Assembly: GCA_022750355.1 (NCBI GenBank)
Contig: JAKIVW010000015.1
Coordinates: 1 to 24,978, forward strand
DNA: 24,978 bases
Direction of reading: 5' to 3'
Source: Thermoplasmata archaeon
GTDB taxonomy: Archaea; Thermoplasmatota; Thermoplasmata; Lutacidiplasmatales; UBA184
Translations under genes and position numbers: made by a program
Shown: one piece after another, positions 14,826 to 23,459 of the stretch
Numbering within the stretch: the first letter of the stretch is position 1
Layout of the letters: the number at the start of each line of letters is the position of its first letter
The notes under the pieces: generated by a model
Seen by the model: only the letters and a program-made list of their open reading frames with translations
Told to the model about the DNA's origin: nothing
Database searches by the model: none

Positions 14826-16101
14826 CGCGACGGCCGCGTGGGGCCCGACCCCCACGACCGGCCCGGCGGTCTACTGGCTCAGCCCGGGTTCGTACTCGTT
14901 CAAGTTCCTCTTGAGCGACTACACGCCGGTGTCGGTCCACATCCCCGACCACCACTCGGTCACGGTCACGGTGTCGATGGTGTGGAACACTAACGAGGGT
15001 GTGTACACCCCGTTGTGGGCGCAATCCAACAGCCAGCTCGCGGCGATCTCGCAGCCCGGTGGAATGGGCACGTACACCAACCCATACTACCTCGTGAACA
15101 ACGGCGGAACGATCGACCCGCTCTTCGCTTCGTTCAACGACTATCTGTTCCCCGTGTTCCCGGGCGTCTACCTCATCGGAACGTCGGCGTACGTGAACGT
15201 CTACGACATGCCGAGCTTCGGGGTCACCTACCCCAGCACCGGCTTTGGGTCGGCGGTCTACAACCAATTGAACATCGAGCTGTACCGCGCCTCCCACGTG
15301 TCGATCGTGTCGAACCCCGACCTTTCGGGATGGTTCTACAACGCGGCTTCCTTCGGGGAGCCCGCGGCGGTCTATCTCTGGGACTCGAGCCACAACCTGA
15401 TCGCGGGGAACACGTTCTACGTAGAGTCGAACGGGATCAACGTGGTGGACGCCACCGGACTGGGCGGCTACAACACGATCTGGGGGAACGTCTTCTATCC
15501 CACGGCCGTGGTCGAACCCAACCCCGGCGCCGCGCTGAACGCCGGCAACACCGTGGGACTTTGGGTCTGGGAATCTCACGACGTGGTCTACAACAACGCG
15601 TTCCTGACCCCCAACACCGCGTTCCTGCTCCCCGAGAACTTCTACGTCGGCGGATTCGCACCCTGGACCGCGGCGTGGAACGTGCACTACCAACCCTCGA
15701 CCGACGTGAAGGTCGTAAACGGTTGGCATCTTTCCGGCAGCATCCTCGGGCTCAGCTACGAGGGCGGGAACGACTGGGGGAACTACGGGACCGCGGCGAA
15801 CCCCTACGGGCTCACCTACCGGAACGGCGGCGAGATCTGGACGGGCGGCGACCTGCTGCCCCTGACCACGCTGACGCTCTACCACGTCTGGGTCCGCGAA
15901 ATGGGTCTGGCGTCCGGCACGTCCTGGTCGGTCACCATCAACGGCTACACGCAGACCACGACGGGGATCGGGGTCAGCTACTGGCTGCCGGACGGAGCCT
16001 GGGGCGTGTTCCCGGGCGCGGTCAGCGGGTACACCTCTCCGGCGTCGTCGGCGATCCTGGTGAACGGAGCGAACCTCCACACCACGCTGGTCTACACGTA
16101 G
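14800..16101 (+). CDS. Thermopsin-like secreted protease, C-terminal part after the frameshift
   Basis: About 430 codons, in the frame one base ahead of the upstream part and overlapping it by 26 bases. It has no signal peptide, promoter or ribosome-binding site, so it is almost surely the second half of one 850-residue protein rather than a gene of its own (the TTG at 14800 is only the formal frame limit). The start (GASFNDATAAWG) continues the thermopsin domain. The middle (about 150-330) has Asn/Gly-turn repeats such as HNLIAGNTFYVES and HDVVYNNAF, as in right-handed beta-helices. The end (GLASGTSWSVTINGYTQ ... GYTSPASS) is the beta-sandwich tail found on many secreted Thermoplasmata proteins. 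Skipping one base in the GGGG run at 14809-14812 would fuse the halves. Confidence 0.8.
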   Translation: MRAGASFNDATAAWGPTPTTGPAVYWLSPGSYSFKFLLSDYTPVSVHIPDHHSVTVTVSMVWNTNEGVYTPLWAQSNSQLAAISQPGGMGTYTNPYYLVNNGGTIDPLFASFNDYLFPVFPGVYLIGTSAYVNVYDMPSFGVTYPSTGFGSAVYNQLNIELYRASHVSIVSNPDLSGWFYNAASFGEPAAVYLWDSSHNLIAGNTFYVESNGINVVDATGLGGYNTIWGNVFYPTAVVEPNPGAALNAGNTVGLWVWESHDVVYNNAFLTPNTAFLLPENFYVGGFAPWTAAWNVHYQPSTDVKVVNGWHLSGSILGLSYEGGNDWGNYGTAANPYGLTYRNGGEIWTGGDLLPLTTLTLYHVWVREMGLASGTSWSVTINGYTQTTTGIGVSYWLPDGAWGVFPGAVSGYTSPASSAILVNGANLHTTLVYT

Positions 16102-16120
16102 GCGACGGGGAGCCCACGCT

Positions 16121-16178
16121 CCGGGTCGGGACCCCCGACCCGGGCCGAGCACCAACCCTTTCCTCCCTCTTCTTTTTT
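16121..16178 (+). terminator. Hairpin and T-tract terminator of the thermopsin gene
   Basis: A perfect 10-base stem (CCGGGTCGGG at 16121-16130, three-base loop, CCCGACCCGG at 16134-16143) is followed by pyrimidine-rich sequence ending in six T residues (16173-16178), 20 bases after the stop at 16101. T-rich tracts end archaeal transcripts. Confidence 0.6.
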
Positions 16179-16314
16179 CCAACGCGCGCGCCCACATTCG
16201 AGTTCTCCGTTCGGGGAGCGAAGGTCGGCGGCGACCCGACTCGAGCGTTACGTTCGACTGCGGTGCCCCCGGCCGTCGAGGGAAGTCCCGCTCCCAACGC
16301 GGTGTCCGGTGGGT

Positions 16315-17409
16315 TCAGCCCGTATCACCCACGCCCGACGTTCCAGTCGGAGGGCGATTCCGCTCTGCCGCCGAGGCCGGGTCCGGATACGCCCGCTGCA
16401 GTCGGAAGAAGAACAGGAGGGTGATCGCGACGAGCGGGAGCGTGAACGGAAGCCCGAGCGTGAGGAGGACGCCGAACACCGCCTGCCAGAGGACAGAGCC
16501 GAAGGCAAGGTCCACGAGCAGGTACTCGTTCTGGGTCCGGCCGATCCGTCGCCGAATGCGCTCGAAGAGAAGTCCGAAGATCACCAGCTCCCCGAGGATG
16601 ATGACGGCCGGTGGGACGGGGCCGGAGGTGAACCCGTACTCGAGCACGAAGGCGATCGGGAAGAACAGGAAACCGATCGCTCCCACTTCCCACGACCTCG
16701 CACTCGGGCGTTCGCTCGGGGGGGCCCAGCTATTGCGGGGGAGGCGGTACGCCGCCACAACCAGGGCCGCGATCGTGATCCCGCTACCGATCAGGAGGTA
16801 CGGACCCATCCAAAAGTGGAACTGGTTGTAGACGATCAAAGTCTCCGTCGCCGTGGTGGCGGCGAGCGAGGCGAGCGCCACGACGAGGCCGCGCCGACCA
16901 AGGAGGGATCGCCCACGGGTCGCCGGGAGTGCAAGGCTGAGAAGTAAGATCGGAAGTCCGATGGAGAAGATCACGTGGAACGCGAGGACGGCGGTCGCCC
17001 AGACCCAATTGACACCGACCCAGTGACCGAACGAGCCGAGTACGCCGTCGGCGGCGTGATTGGTGTTGAACAGGGTGTTGTCGCCCAACCCTTCTTCAGT
17101 GACTCCGTACGCGAGACCGAGGAGGAGAACCGATCCCCAACCCTTGTGCCAGCGGATCATCGCCTCCCGGATCAACAGGGCGCCGGCCGTGTACTGGCCG
17201 ACGTTGATCGCGAGCTGGAGGAAGAAGAAGGCAGGATTGGTGACGAGGGCCAGCACCGGGCTGGAGGTCGAGAGGTACTCCGGGATTCCGGGAGTGAGGA
17301 TGGCCAGACAGAGGATCGGCCGCGCCCTCAAGTACGCGACGATCCGGGTCTCGACGGTGGGAGCACCCCCGGATCCGTTCGGACGCGTAGGTCCGGAACT
17401 GCGCGTCAC
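16315..17409 (-). CDS. Polytopic membrane protein of unknown function
   Basis: 364 residues from a GTG at 17409, with about nine to ten membrane helices across residues 30-345. The most distinctive region is the second/third helix pair: LLIREAMIRWHKGWGSVLLLGLAYGVTEEGL (78-108 region), with R81-E82 and E105-E106. An acidic pair inside a helix recalls CPBP/CAAX-type intramembrane proteases, but I do not see their further histidine and R motifs in order, so I do not assign it. A TATA-like GGTTGATGTAGG (17427-17438, minus strand) is centred about 24 bases upstream. It is transcribed towards the thermopsin gene, with about 210 bases between the two 3' ends. Confidence 0.75.
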   Translation of the reverse strand: MTRSSGPTRPNGSGGAPTVETRIVAYLRARPILCLAILTPGIPEYLSTSSPVLALVTNPAFFFLQLAINVGQYTAGALLIREAMIRWHKGWGSVLLLGLAYGVTEEGLGDNTLFNTNHAADGVLGSFGHWVGVNWVWATAVLAFHVIFSIGLPILLLSLALPATRGRSLLGRRGLVVALASLAATTATETLIVYNQFHFWMGPYLLIGSGITIAALVVAAYRLPRNSWAPPSERPSARSWEVGAIGFLFFPIAFVLEYGFTSGPVPPAVIILGELVIFGLLFERIRRRIGRTQNEYLLVDLAFGSVLWQAVFGVLLTLGLPFTLPLVAITLLFFFRLQRAYPDPASAAERNRPPTGTSGVGDTG

Positions 17410-17534
17410 AGTCGGGGCGCGATGCGGTGTCGTCCTACATCAACCCGTGGCCGCAGGACCATCGTCCCGCTCCGACTAATGCGCCGGGTCGGTGGAACCG
17501 TCTTCGGTGAGTCCGGGGGTGGACGGAGGACTGC

Positions 17535-20500
17535 TTAGACCGGGGCTTGACCGTTCGAGGTGAAAGCGTACAGGAACCCGTCCTGTCCCGTGACGTACAC
17601 CGTTCCGTCCAGCAGCACCGGGGCGGTCACCAGGCCGGCTCCGGTCAGGAACTTCCATCCGCCTCCGTCGAGGTAGGTCTTCTCCGCACCGATCGTTCCC
17701 GCCGCGTCCTCGTAGACGGCGACCCCCTTCGCGGTGGAGACGCCGACGATCGGCGACCCGATCGAGAAATTGAAATCGAGGAGGCCGGTCGAAACGCGGA
17801 GCACGTACAGCCGCCCGTCGTTCGACCCGATGTACAGCAATCCCTGATTGTCCAGCGTTCCGGTCTCCTGGACCGCCCCTCCGGTCACGAAGTCCCATTT
17901 CTTGGTCCCGGTCTTCTGGCTGAGGGCGTAGAACTTGTGGTCGTTCGAACCGACGTAGACAACTCCCCCCGTCACCATCGCCGAGGCCGTGACCGCGCCG
18001 CCCGTCACGTACGTCCAGAGTGTGGTCCCGGAAGTAGTGTTCATCCCGACGACGTCTCCGTTCGACTCTCCGACGACCAAGAGGTCGGCGGTGGCATTCA
18101 GCGAGGGCGCGGAGGTGATCGTCTTTCCGGTCGCGATCGACCAGGTGACCGAGCCCGAGGACTCAGCCAACTCCGCGACGGCGCCGAGACTCGATGTCAC
18201 GAATAGGTCCCCGTTGGAGAGAACGGGTGCCCAGACCTTTCCACCCAGGGAGGTCGACCAGATGAGCGACCCGTTGGTAGTGTTGATCGCGTCCACGGTC
18301 CCGTCATCGGCCCCTACAAAAACAATTCCACGAACGGGATCGACCGCAGGAGTACCTTCGATCGCGGCTTTCGAGGTGAGGGTGAAGTTCCAGAGCAGAC
18401 CTCCGTTGTGGACGTCCACGGAATAGAGATTTCCGATCGTATCGGCGACGTAGGCGTCCCCATCCGCGACCGCGGGGGATGCGTTGATCGACGCAGGCGC
18501 CGCGAAGTGCCAGGCCAGCTTGACCCAGTTATCCCCACCGGGGAAGATGAGGTTGTTGAGGATCTCGTCGTTGGGTTCAAATCCGGTGTGGCCGGCGGAG
18601 TACCCAAGTTGGTCCCAATTGTTTGCGATCGTGATCGCCACGGAGCAAGACTTGCCGGAAGAACCGGACGATGCGACCAGCGCGGATGGTCCGAACAGTG
18701 CTTTCAGCGGGATCACCACCGGCGTGGACGGAAGGGATCCGTTGGTCGACGAAGTGACCGTGGCCAACGTCTTGCCGAGCAGGCTGATCGAAACCGACAC
18801 CGAGCGGCCAAAGCCTCCGCCGTCCAACGTGACCTTCCCTCCGGGTGCGACGAACGTGGGAGAGACTTCGAGATGGGGGCCGACCGTGCTGAAGTCGACC
18901 GCAAAGTCGACATCCGAACCCTTCAGGTCGGATTGCCCCGGGGTAGAGGAGGCGTACGCGATCGCCTGATAGGTGCCTCCCCCCGCCGGCACGGGGAACG
19001 AGAAGGTCCAGGCGGTGGCCGCGGCACCGGGAGTCGTCAAGGTCGCCGCATCGTCCACGGGTCCGGGCGACCAGGAGGAAGTCGCCGCGTCCCACCATCG
19101 ACCGGAGGGCCCCCCCGATTGGATCGCGACGTGCACCGCCGCGACTCCGGAAGGGTCCGTGGCGTTTCCTGCGATGGTCAGGTTCCCGTTGGGATTCGCG
19201 AGCATGGCCCCTTGAACGGGGTAACTCACGGCGGTCGTCGGGAGGAGGGCATGGTTCCCGCCCCCGACCGCAAAGGCGTAGAGGAAGCCGTCCGAAGAAC
19301 CGAGCAGAATGTTCCCGTCGGATACGGCGGGGGAGGCCGTGATGTATCCCCCGGTCTGGTACGAGTAGAGGAGAGTCCCTCCCACCATCGCGACGACGTC
19401 CAACTTTCCGCCGATATCGGCGGTGATGGCGATGCCATGTCCGTTCCCCCCGGCAATGGCCGGCGAGGCGATCGACTCGGTGGAGGTCGAGTCGTTGAAG
19501 AACCAATTCACGGCGCCCGTCAGGTCGTTCAGGTTCACGAGCCCGTTGATGTAACCGAAGACAATGCTGGTGCCGTCCAACGCCGGCGTCGAGCGCGAGG
19601 CTCCCGAAGCGCCCGCGAGGGCATTGAAGTTCGTCTCCCAGATCAACGTCCCGTTGTTCAGGTCGAGCGCGTACGCGCGGCCGGCCTTGTTCACCGCGTA
19701 GGCGACCCCCTGGGCGAAACCGTTCTTGCCGGGCGGTGAAATCGCCACGCCGGAAGCCACGTCCAGGTCCGCTCCCACGGGGTTGTAGCATTGGAACCGC
19801 CAGAGGAAGTGCCCGGTCAGGGCATCGAGGGCGTAGATCGAGGAGTCGGGGTCGTCCGTGCCGAAGATGACCACCGGAACGCCGGTGGCGTTCACGACAT
19901 AAGAGGCGGAGTCCCACGAGCCCGCGGGCTGGTTATAGCCCGTGAACTTCCACAGCACACTGCAGTTCGCGGCGTCGACCGCCACGAACGGGCCACTTCG
20001 CGTGCCCGAGCCGGCAGTGCCGACGAACACAGCCGTCACGCCCCCCGGCAGCGTCGCGATGGTGGGGGTCGCCTCCGTCACATCCGGGAGAATGGCCGTA
20101 CACTGGGTCGCCCCCGTCGATGCGTCGAGCTTGAGCAGGGCGGGATTGGACCAAGTCGCGACGTAGAGCGAGCCGTTGTGGACCAGGGGGGAGGAGCGGA
20201 TCGGTGAGCCGAGCCAGACGCCCCAGACGATCTGTCCGTTCGCGAGGTTGACGGCCAGGACGTTTCCGGTCTCGGTTCCGACATACACGAGAGTCTCTCC
20301 GCGGATGGGATCGAACGCGACGACCGGCGAGTCCAGAATCGAGCCGTAGGCATTGGTCGCCCAAGCGACGCCGAGAGTTGGGGCGTTCAAGGACGAAAGA
20401 GGACTGGCGGTGGCATAGCCGTTGAGCAGCGGGCCTTGGTGGAGTTCGGGCCAGTCGTACTTCGAGTTCTTTACCACCGTGATCGGAGGAGGGACCGCGG

Positions 20501-20669
20501 ACTTCGTCCCGCTCCCGATAACCGCCGTTCCCGTCCCCGGCGCCCGGTGGGAAATTCCTCCGCCGTACGCGCCGGACGGGATCAGGAACAGGGCCGCAAT
20601 ACCGACGACGAATACCCCGAGGAGGACGGACCGGCGGTCGGATTTTGTTCTTGGCGGCCGGGGCTTCAT
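17535..20669 (-). CDS. Secreted double PQQ-type beta-propeller protein
   Basis: 1044 residues. A twin-arginine-free signal peptide (13-35, SVLLGVFVVGIAALFLIPSG) leads to a first propeller (about 70-475), an Ig-like domain (about 480-590, with IAGNATDPSGVAAVHVAI), an IPT-like domain (about 598-690, HLEVSPTFVAPGGKVTLDGGGFG) and a second propeller (about 695-1044). Propeller blades show the PQQ-like pattern, for example VYVGTETGNVLAVNLANGQIVW, and in the second VYVGSNDHKFYALSQKTGTKKW and LYIGSNDGRLYVL. No quinone-binding or catalytic residues are recognisable, so binding or scaffolding is more likely than dehydrogenase activity. Sequons are frequent. There is no C-terminal anchor, so the protein is either released or held by the uncleaved N-terminal helix. 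A TATA-like TTAGATACC 27 bases before the ATG marks a leaderless start. Confidence 0.92.
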   Translation of the reverse strand: MKPRPPRTKSDRRSVLLGVFVVGIAALFLIPSGAYGGGISHRAPGTGTAVIGSGTKSAVPPPITVVKNSKYDWPELHQGPLLNGYATASPLSSLNAPTLGVAWATNAYGSILDSPVVAFDPIRGETLVYVGTETGNVLAVNLANGQIVWGVWLGSPIRSSPLVHNGSLYVATWSNPALLKLDASTGATQCTAILPDVTEATPTIATLPGGVTAVFVGTAGSGTRSGPFVAVDAANCSVLWKFTGYNQPAGSWDSASYVVNATGVPVVIFGTDDPDSSIYALDALTGHFLWRFQCYNPVGADLDVASGVAISPPGKNGFAQGVAYAVNKAGRAYALDLNNGTLIWETNFNALAGASGASRSTPALDGTSIVFGYINGLVNLNDLTGAVNWFFNDSTSTESIASPAIAGGNGHGIAITADIGGKLDVVAMVGGTLLYSYQTGGYITASPAVSDGNILLGSSDGFLYAFAVGGGNHALLPTTAVSYPVQGAMLANPNGNLTIAGNATDPSGVAAVHVAIQSGGPSGRWWDAATSSWSPGPVDDAATLTTPGAAATAWTFSFPVPAGGGTYQAIAYASSTPGQSDLKGSDVDFAVDFSTVGPHLEVSPTFVAPGGKVTLDGGGFGRSVSVSISLLGKTLATVTSSTNGSLPSTPVVIPLKALFGPSALVASSGSSGKSCSVAITIANNWDQLGYSAGHTGFEPNDEILNNLIFPGGDNWVKLAWHFAAPASINASPAVADGDAYVADTIGNLYSVDVHNGGLLWNFTLTSKAAIEGTPAVDPVRGIVFVGADDGTVDAINTTNGSLIWSTSLGGKVWAPVLSNGDLFVTSSLGAVAELAESSGSVTWSIATGKTITSAPSLNATADLLVVGESNGDVVGMNTTSGTTLWTYVTGGAVTASAMVTGGVVYVGSNDHKFYALSQKTGTKKWDFVTGGAVQETGTLDNQGLLYIGSNDGRLYVLRVSTGLLDFNFSIGSPIVGVSTAKGVAVYEDAAGTIGAEKTYLDGGGWKFLTGAGLVTAPVLLDGTVYVTGQDGFLYAFTSNGQAPV

Positions 20670-20691
20670 CTTCGGGCCGACCCGAGTAGGG

Positions 20692-20700
20692 GGTATCTAA
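20692..20700 (-). promoter_or_regulatory. TATA-like box of the PQQ-propeller gene
   Basis: The minus strand reads TTAGATACC, centred 27 bases upstream of the ATG at 20669. Confidence 0.6.
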
Positions 20701-20751
20701 CTATCGCACCCGTCCCGTCCTCGATGCGCGTTGCACACCCCAGCTCGAAGT

Positions 20752-20771
20752 GAGAAAGCCGACGCTTTCTC
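20752..20771. repeat. Inverted repeat in the divergent region of two surface-protein genes
   Basis: GAGAAAG, six bases, CTTTCTC: a perfect 7-base stem lying between the divergent promoters of the PQQ-propeller and Kelch genes. It could be a shared regulator site. Confidence 0.45.
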
Positions 20772-20906
20772 CGACCGATTCAACTCGGCCTACGTTCGGC
20801 GGGCCCCCCGTAGAGTTTGTTCCCCCGGACCCAACCTCGCGCAGGCTGGGGCGGTCCCGTTCCGGAGGGAAGCGGACAAGAAGGGGCGACGCATCAAGCG
20901 GGAGCC

Positions 20907-20918
20907 GAAAAAAATCGG
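20907..20918 (+). promoter_or_regulatory. AT-rich box of the Kelch/PKD gene
   Basis: GAAAAAAATCGG has its A-run centred about 25 bases before the ATG at 20936, supporting that start over a GTG at 20750. Confidence 0.4.
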
Positions 20919-20935
20919 AGGCCGTCGTAGGTTCC

Positions 20936-23356
20936 ATGAAGCGTCACCGCCCGCGAAGCCTCAAGATCCTCGCCATCGTCGTCGGAGCCCTTCTGCTGGT
21001 ACCGCTGCCCTTCCTCGCCTTTCCGACTCGACCGAGTTCGTCGGGAGCGTCCCGCCTCCCGCCGTCCGAGCACCGGGTCCTGTCTCCTTCGCCATCGACC
21101 CGAATTGACGGCACCGGACTTTTCGCCCCCGCGCATGGTCCTTCCCTCGAGAGAGGAAGGCCAGCGATCGGTTCGGATTACTGGTCGAACATCACGGGTC
21201 TTGGAGCGGCGATCCCGGGAACGACCTTCGGGGGCGCGATGGCGTTCGACCCCGCGTCGAACACCACCGTGTTCCTCGGCGGAGATTCGGCCGGCGTCAC
21301 CGGACTGGCGTGGTCGTACCGGAACTTCACCTGGTCCTCCTCGTTCCCTGGGGTTCCGGAAATTTTCCCGGCGCTGGCGTACGACGGTTCGGGCGCCGAC
21401 CTGATCGCGTTCGGAGGGGGCGCGCCTATACCGAGCGAGCCCGGCAGCACCGTTCCGACGAATGCAACGTACGGATTCTCCGGGGGGGTCTGGGCCAACC
21501 TCACGCCGGCCTTGTCGGCGAGCCCCCCCGCCGGGGCCCAACCTCTGATGGCTTCCGACCCCGCGGACGGGTATGCCGTCTTGCTGGATCCGGTCGGGTC
21601 CCCCAACAGTTCGCAGACCTGGACGTACGAGAACGGGAGTTGGACGAATCTCACGGGCACCGCGGGCACTCCACCGCCGGGCCCGACCGGCGCGGACAGT
21701 GTGATGGCGTACGATCCGGCGGTTGGGGCGGTAATTTTCTTTGGAGGCTCGGTGCCCGGTCCCGGATACGCCCTTGCGACGAATGAGACCTGGGAATTCC
21801 GGGCGGGCCAATGGACCAACCTCAACATCTCAGGGCCCGATTTCAATACGGGCGCCACACAAACCTTGGCGTTCGATGGCGGTTCGAATGCGATGGTGGA
21901 CCTGGTTGCCCCGGCCTACCTCTATTCGGAGAACGGCTCGCCATCGTACGAGGACTGGCAATTCCTGGCAGGGGCTTGGTCCAACCGAACGCCGTACCTG
22001 CCGACCACTCCCCCGATCGGGTTCGACCCACTCTCCGAATGGGACGCGGCGGACGGGTACGTCCTCTATGAGGTCGGCGGTATCGGGAGCCAGAGCTGGG
22101 CGCTCGGGTCGACGCCGCTCCGCGCCGGACTGGCGGTCGAGTCCTCGCCGGTCGACATCGGGAACTCGCTGACCCTATCGACCGTCGTCACCGGGGGAGC
22201 GCCACCGTTGAGGTACACGTATTCCGGACTTCCGCCGGGTTGTACGAGCGCTTCTCTCCCGACGCTGGTCTGCCTTCCGACCGGCACGGGGAACTTCACG
22301 GTGCGAGTGTCCGTGGAGGACTTCACGAACGTTACTGCGAATGTGACAGCGGGGGTCCAAGTGGAAGCCCGTCTTGTGGCCTCGGGGCCCCTCGTGTCGA
22401 CTCATATCGCGTACGTCGGGGAAGTCGTCGTCTATTCGGTGACGGTCTCGGGTGGCCTCCCCCCGTATGCTTTCGCGTGGAATGTGCCTTCCACGAATTG
22501 CACCGCCCCCGACGTCCCCACCTTCAATTGTACTGCGAATGTCGTCGGAACGTTTCCGGTCTCGGTCAATGTTACGGACTCGACGGCGACCGGGAGCGCG
22601 AACGATTCCGGCGACTTGACCGTCGTCGCGATTCCCGCGATCCTATCCTTCGTCGCTTCTCCCAATCCGGTGGAAGTAGGTCAACCGTTGGAGTTCAATG
22701 CGAGTTTGGTGGGGGGTGCGCTTCCGTTGCTGTACAACTTCAGTGGGCTTCCGACCGGCTGCTTGGCCCGTTCCGTACCGAATTGGAACTGCGCACCGAC
22801 CGGGCCCGGGTCGTACAACGTCACCGTTTCCGTCACCGACGCGTTGGGTACTGTCGTTCGGGCGACGGCCGAAATCACGGTCGTGGCCCCTCTGGCGATC
22901 GCGGAATTGGGGATATCGCCGAACCCCGCTCCGGCCGGCTCGGTGGTCATCTTTTCCTATACAGTCGCCGGCGGGGAGGCGCCGATCCACTCGGCCTGGA
23001 CCGACCTCCCGCCGGGCTGCATAGCTTCCCAGACCGCGTTCGACTGCGTCATGAATACGACCGGTTCGTTCGACGTCGGTCTTACCCTCCGCGACGCACT
23101 GGGGGGTGTGGCCCGTAGCAATCTTACGCTCATCGTCGCGGCCCCCGGCGGTACATCGGAGACGCCGTCCGGGTTCGAGCTGGTCCCGCTGTGGGCGTGG
23201 GCCGCGCTGGGCTTGGCCGGTATCGCCGCGATATTCCTGGTCGTCCGGGGTCGAGAGCGATGGCATCGATCCGACCCGGGAGACCCGCACGTGGAAGGGG
23301 AGGGATCGGAACCGGGCGCGAACCCGCCGGACTCAGGTCCGGTGGAGAGATTCTAG
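20936..23356 (+). CDS. Kelch-propeller and PKD-like repeat surface protein with C-terminal anchor
   Basis: 806 residues. A basic head and signal helix (about 9-30) lead to a Kelch/galactose-oxidase-like propeller (about 85-385) with blades such as MAFDPASNTTVFLGGDS, LAYDGSGADLIAFGGG and MAYDPAVGAVIFFGGS, each followed by an aromatic WxYxNGxW-type strand. Four PKD/Ig-like repeats follow (about 390-735), each with a cysteine pair eight or nine residues apart (for example GCTSASLPTLVC, NCTAPDVPTFNC, GCLARSVPNWNC). A C-terminal helix (about 749-770) and a basic then acidic tail anchor it in the membrane with the repeats outside. Dense NxS/T sequons suggest glycosylation. The role is probably adhesion or binding of sugar or protein ligands. 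The frame is open to 20750, but codon use upstream of 20936 is not coding-like. Confidence 0.9.
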   Translation: MKRHRPRSLKILAIVVGALLLVPLPFLAFPTRPSSSGASRLPPSEHRVLSPSPSTRIDGTGLFAPAHGPSLERGRPAIGSDYWSNITGLGAAIPGTTFGGAMAFDPASNTTVFLGGDSAGVTGLAWSYRNFTWSSSFPGVPEIFPALAYDGSGADLIAFGGGAPIPSEPGSTVPTNATYGFSGGVWANLTPALSASPPAGAQPLMASDPADGYAVLLDPVGSPNSSQTWTYENGSWTNLTGTAGTPPPGPTGADSVMAYDPAVGAVIFFGGSVPGPGYALATNETWEFRAGQWTNLNISGPDFNTGATQTLAFDGGSNAMVDLVAPAYLYSENGSPSYEDWQFLAGAWSNRTPYLPTTPPIGFDPLSEWDAADGYVLYEVGGIGSQSWALGSTPLRAGLAVESSPVDIGNSLTLSTVVTGGAPPLRYTYSGLPPGCTSASLPTLVCLPTGTGNFTVRVSVEDFTNVTANVTAGVQVEARLVASGPLVSTHIAYVGEVVVYSVTVSGGLPPYAFAWNVPSTNCTAPDVPTFNCTANVVGTFPVSVNVTDSTATGSANDSGDLTVVAIPAILSFVASPNPVEVGQPLEFNASLVGGALPLLYNFSGLPTGCLARSVPNWNCAPTGPGSYNVTVSVTDALGTVVRATAEITVVAPLAIAELGISPNPAPAGSVVIFSYTVAGGEAPIHSAWTDLPPGCIASQTAFDCVMNTTGSFDVGLTLRDALGGVARSNLTLIVAAPGGTSETPSGFELVPLWAWAALGLAGIAAIFLVVRGRERWHRSDPGDPHVEGEGSEPGANPPDSGPVERF

Positions 23357-23394
23357 GGACGCAGGAGCGACCGACGTTTCCGATGGCGGGAAGG

Positions 23395-23402
23395 GGTTAA
23401 GT
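23395..23402 (+). promoter_or_regulatory. TATA-like box of the tandem secreted-protein genes
   Basis: GGTTAAGT would place transcription near 23425, giving a leader of about 35 bases with a GGGAGGGAGG purine run before the ATG at 23460. Confidence 0.45.
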
Positions 23403-23459
23403 CCTGCCCCCACGACGCAGGTATGGGAGGGAGGAATCCGCCCCGCGGTTCGACCACCC

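Noticed and set aside
14785..16424. Long frames on both strands over the thermopsin C-terminal half (about 470 codons each)
   Set aside because: Arginine-rich, low-complexity translations caused by the strong G/C third-position bias of the real gene; no start signals or domains.
18574..18584. GGTTCAAATCC resembling a tRNA T-loop
   Set aside because: Lies inside the PQQ-propeller coding sequence, with no acceptor or anticodon arms around it.
18408..19917. Frames of about 440 codons overlapping the PQQ-propeller gene in other frames
   Set aside because: Arg/Gly-rich shadows of a clear propeller gene.
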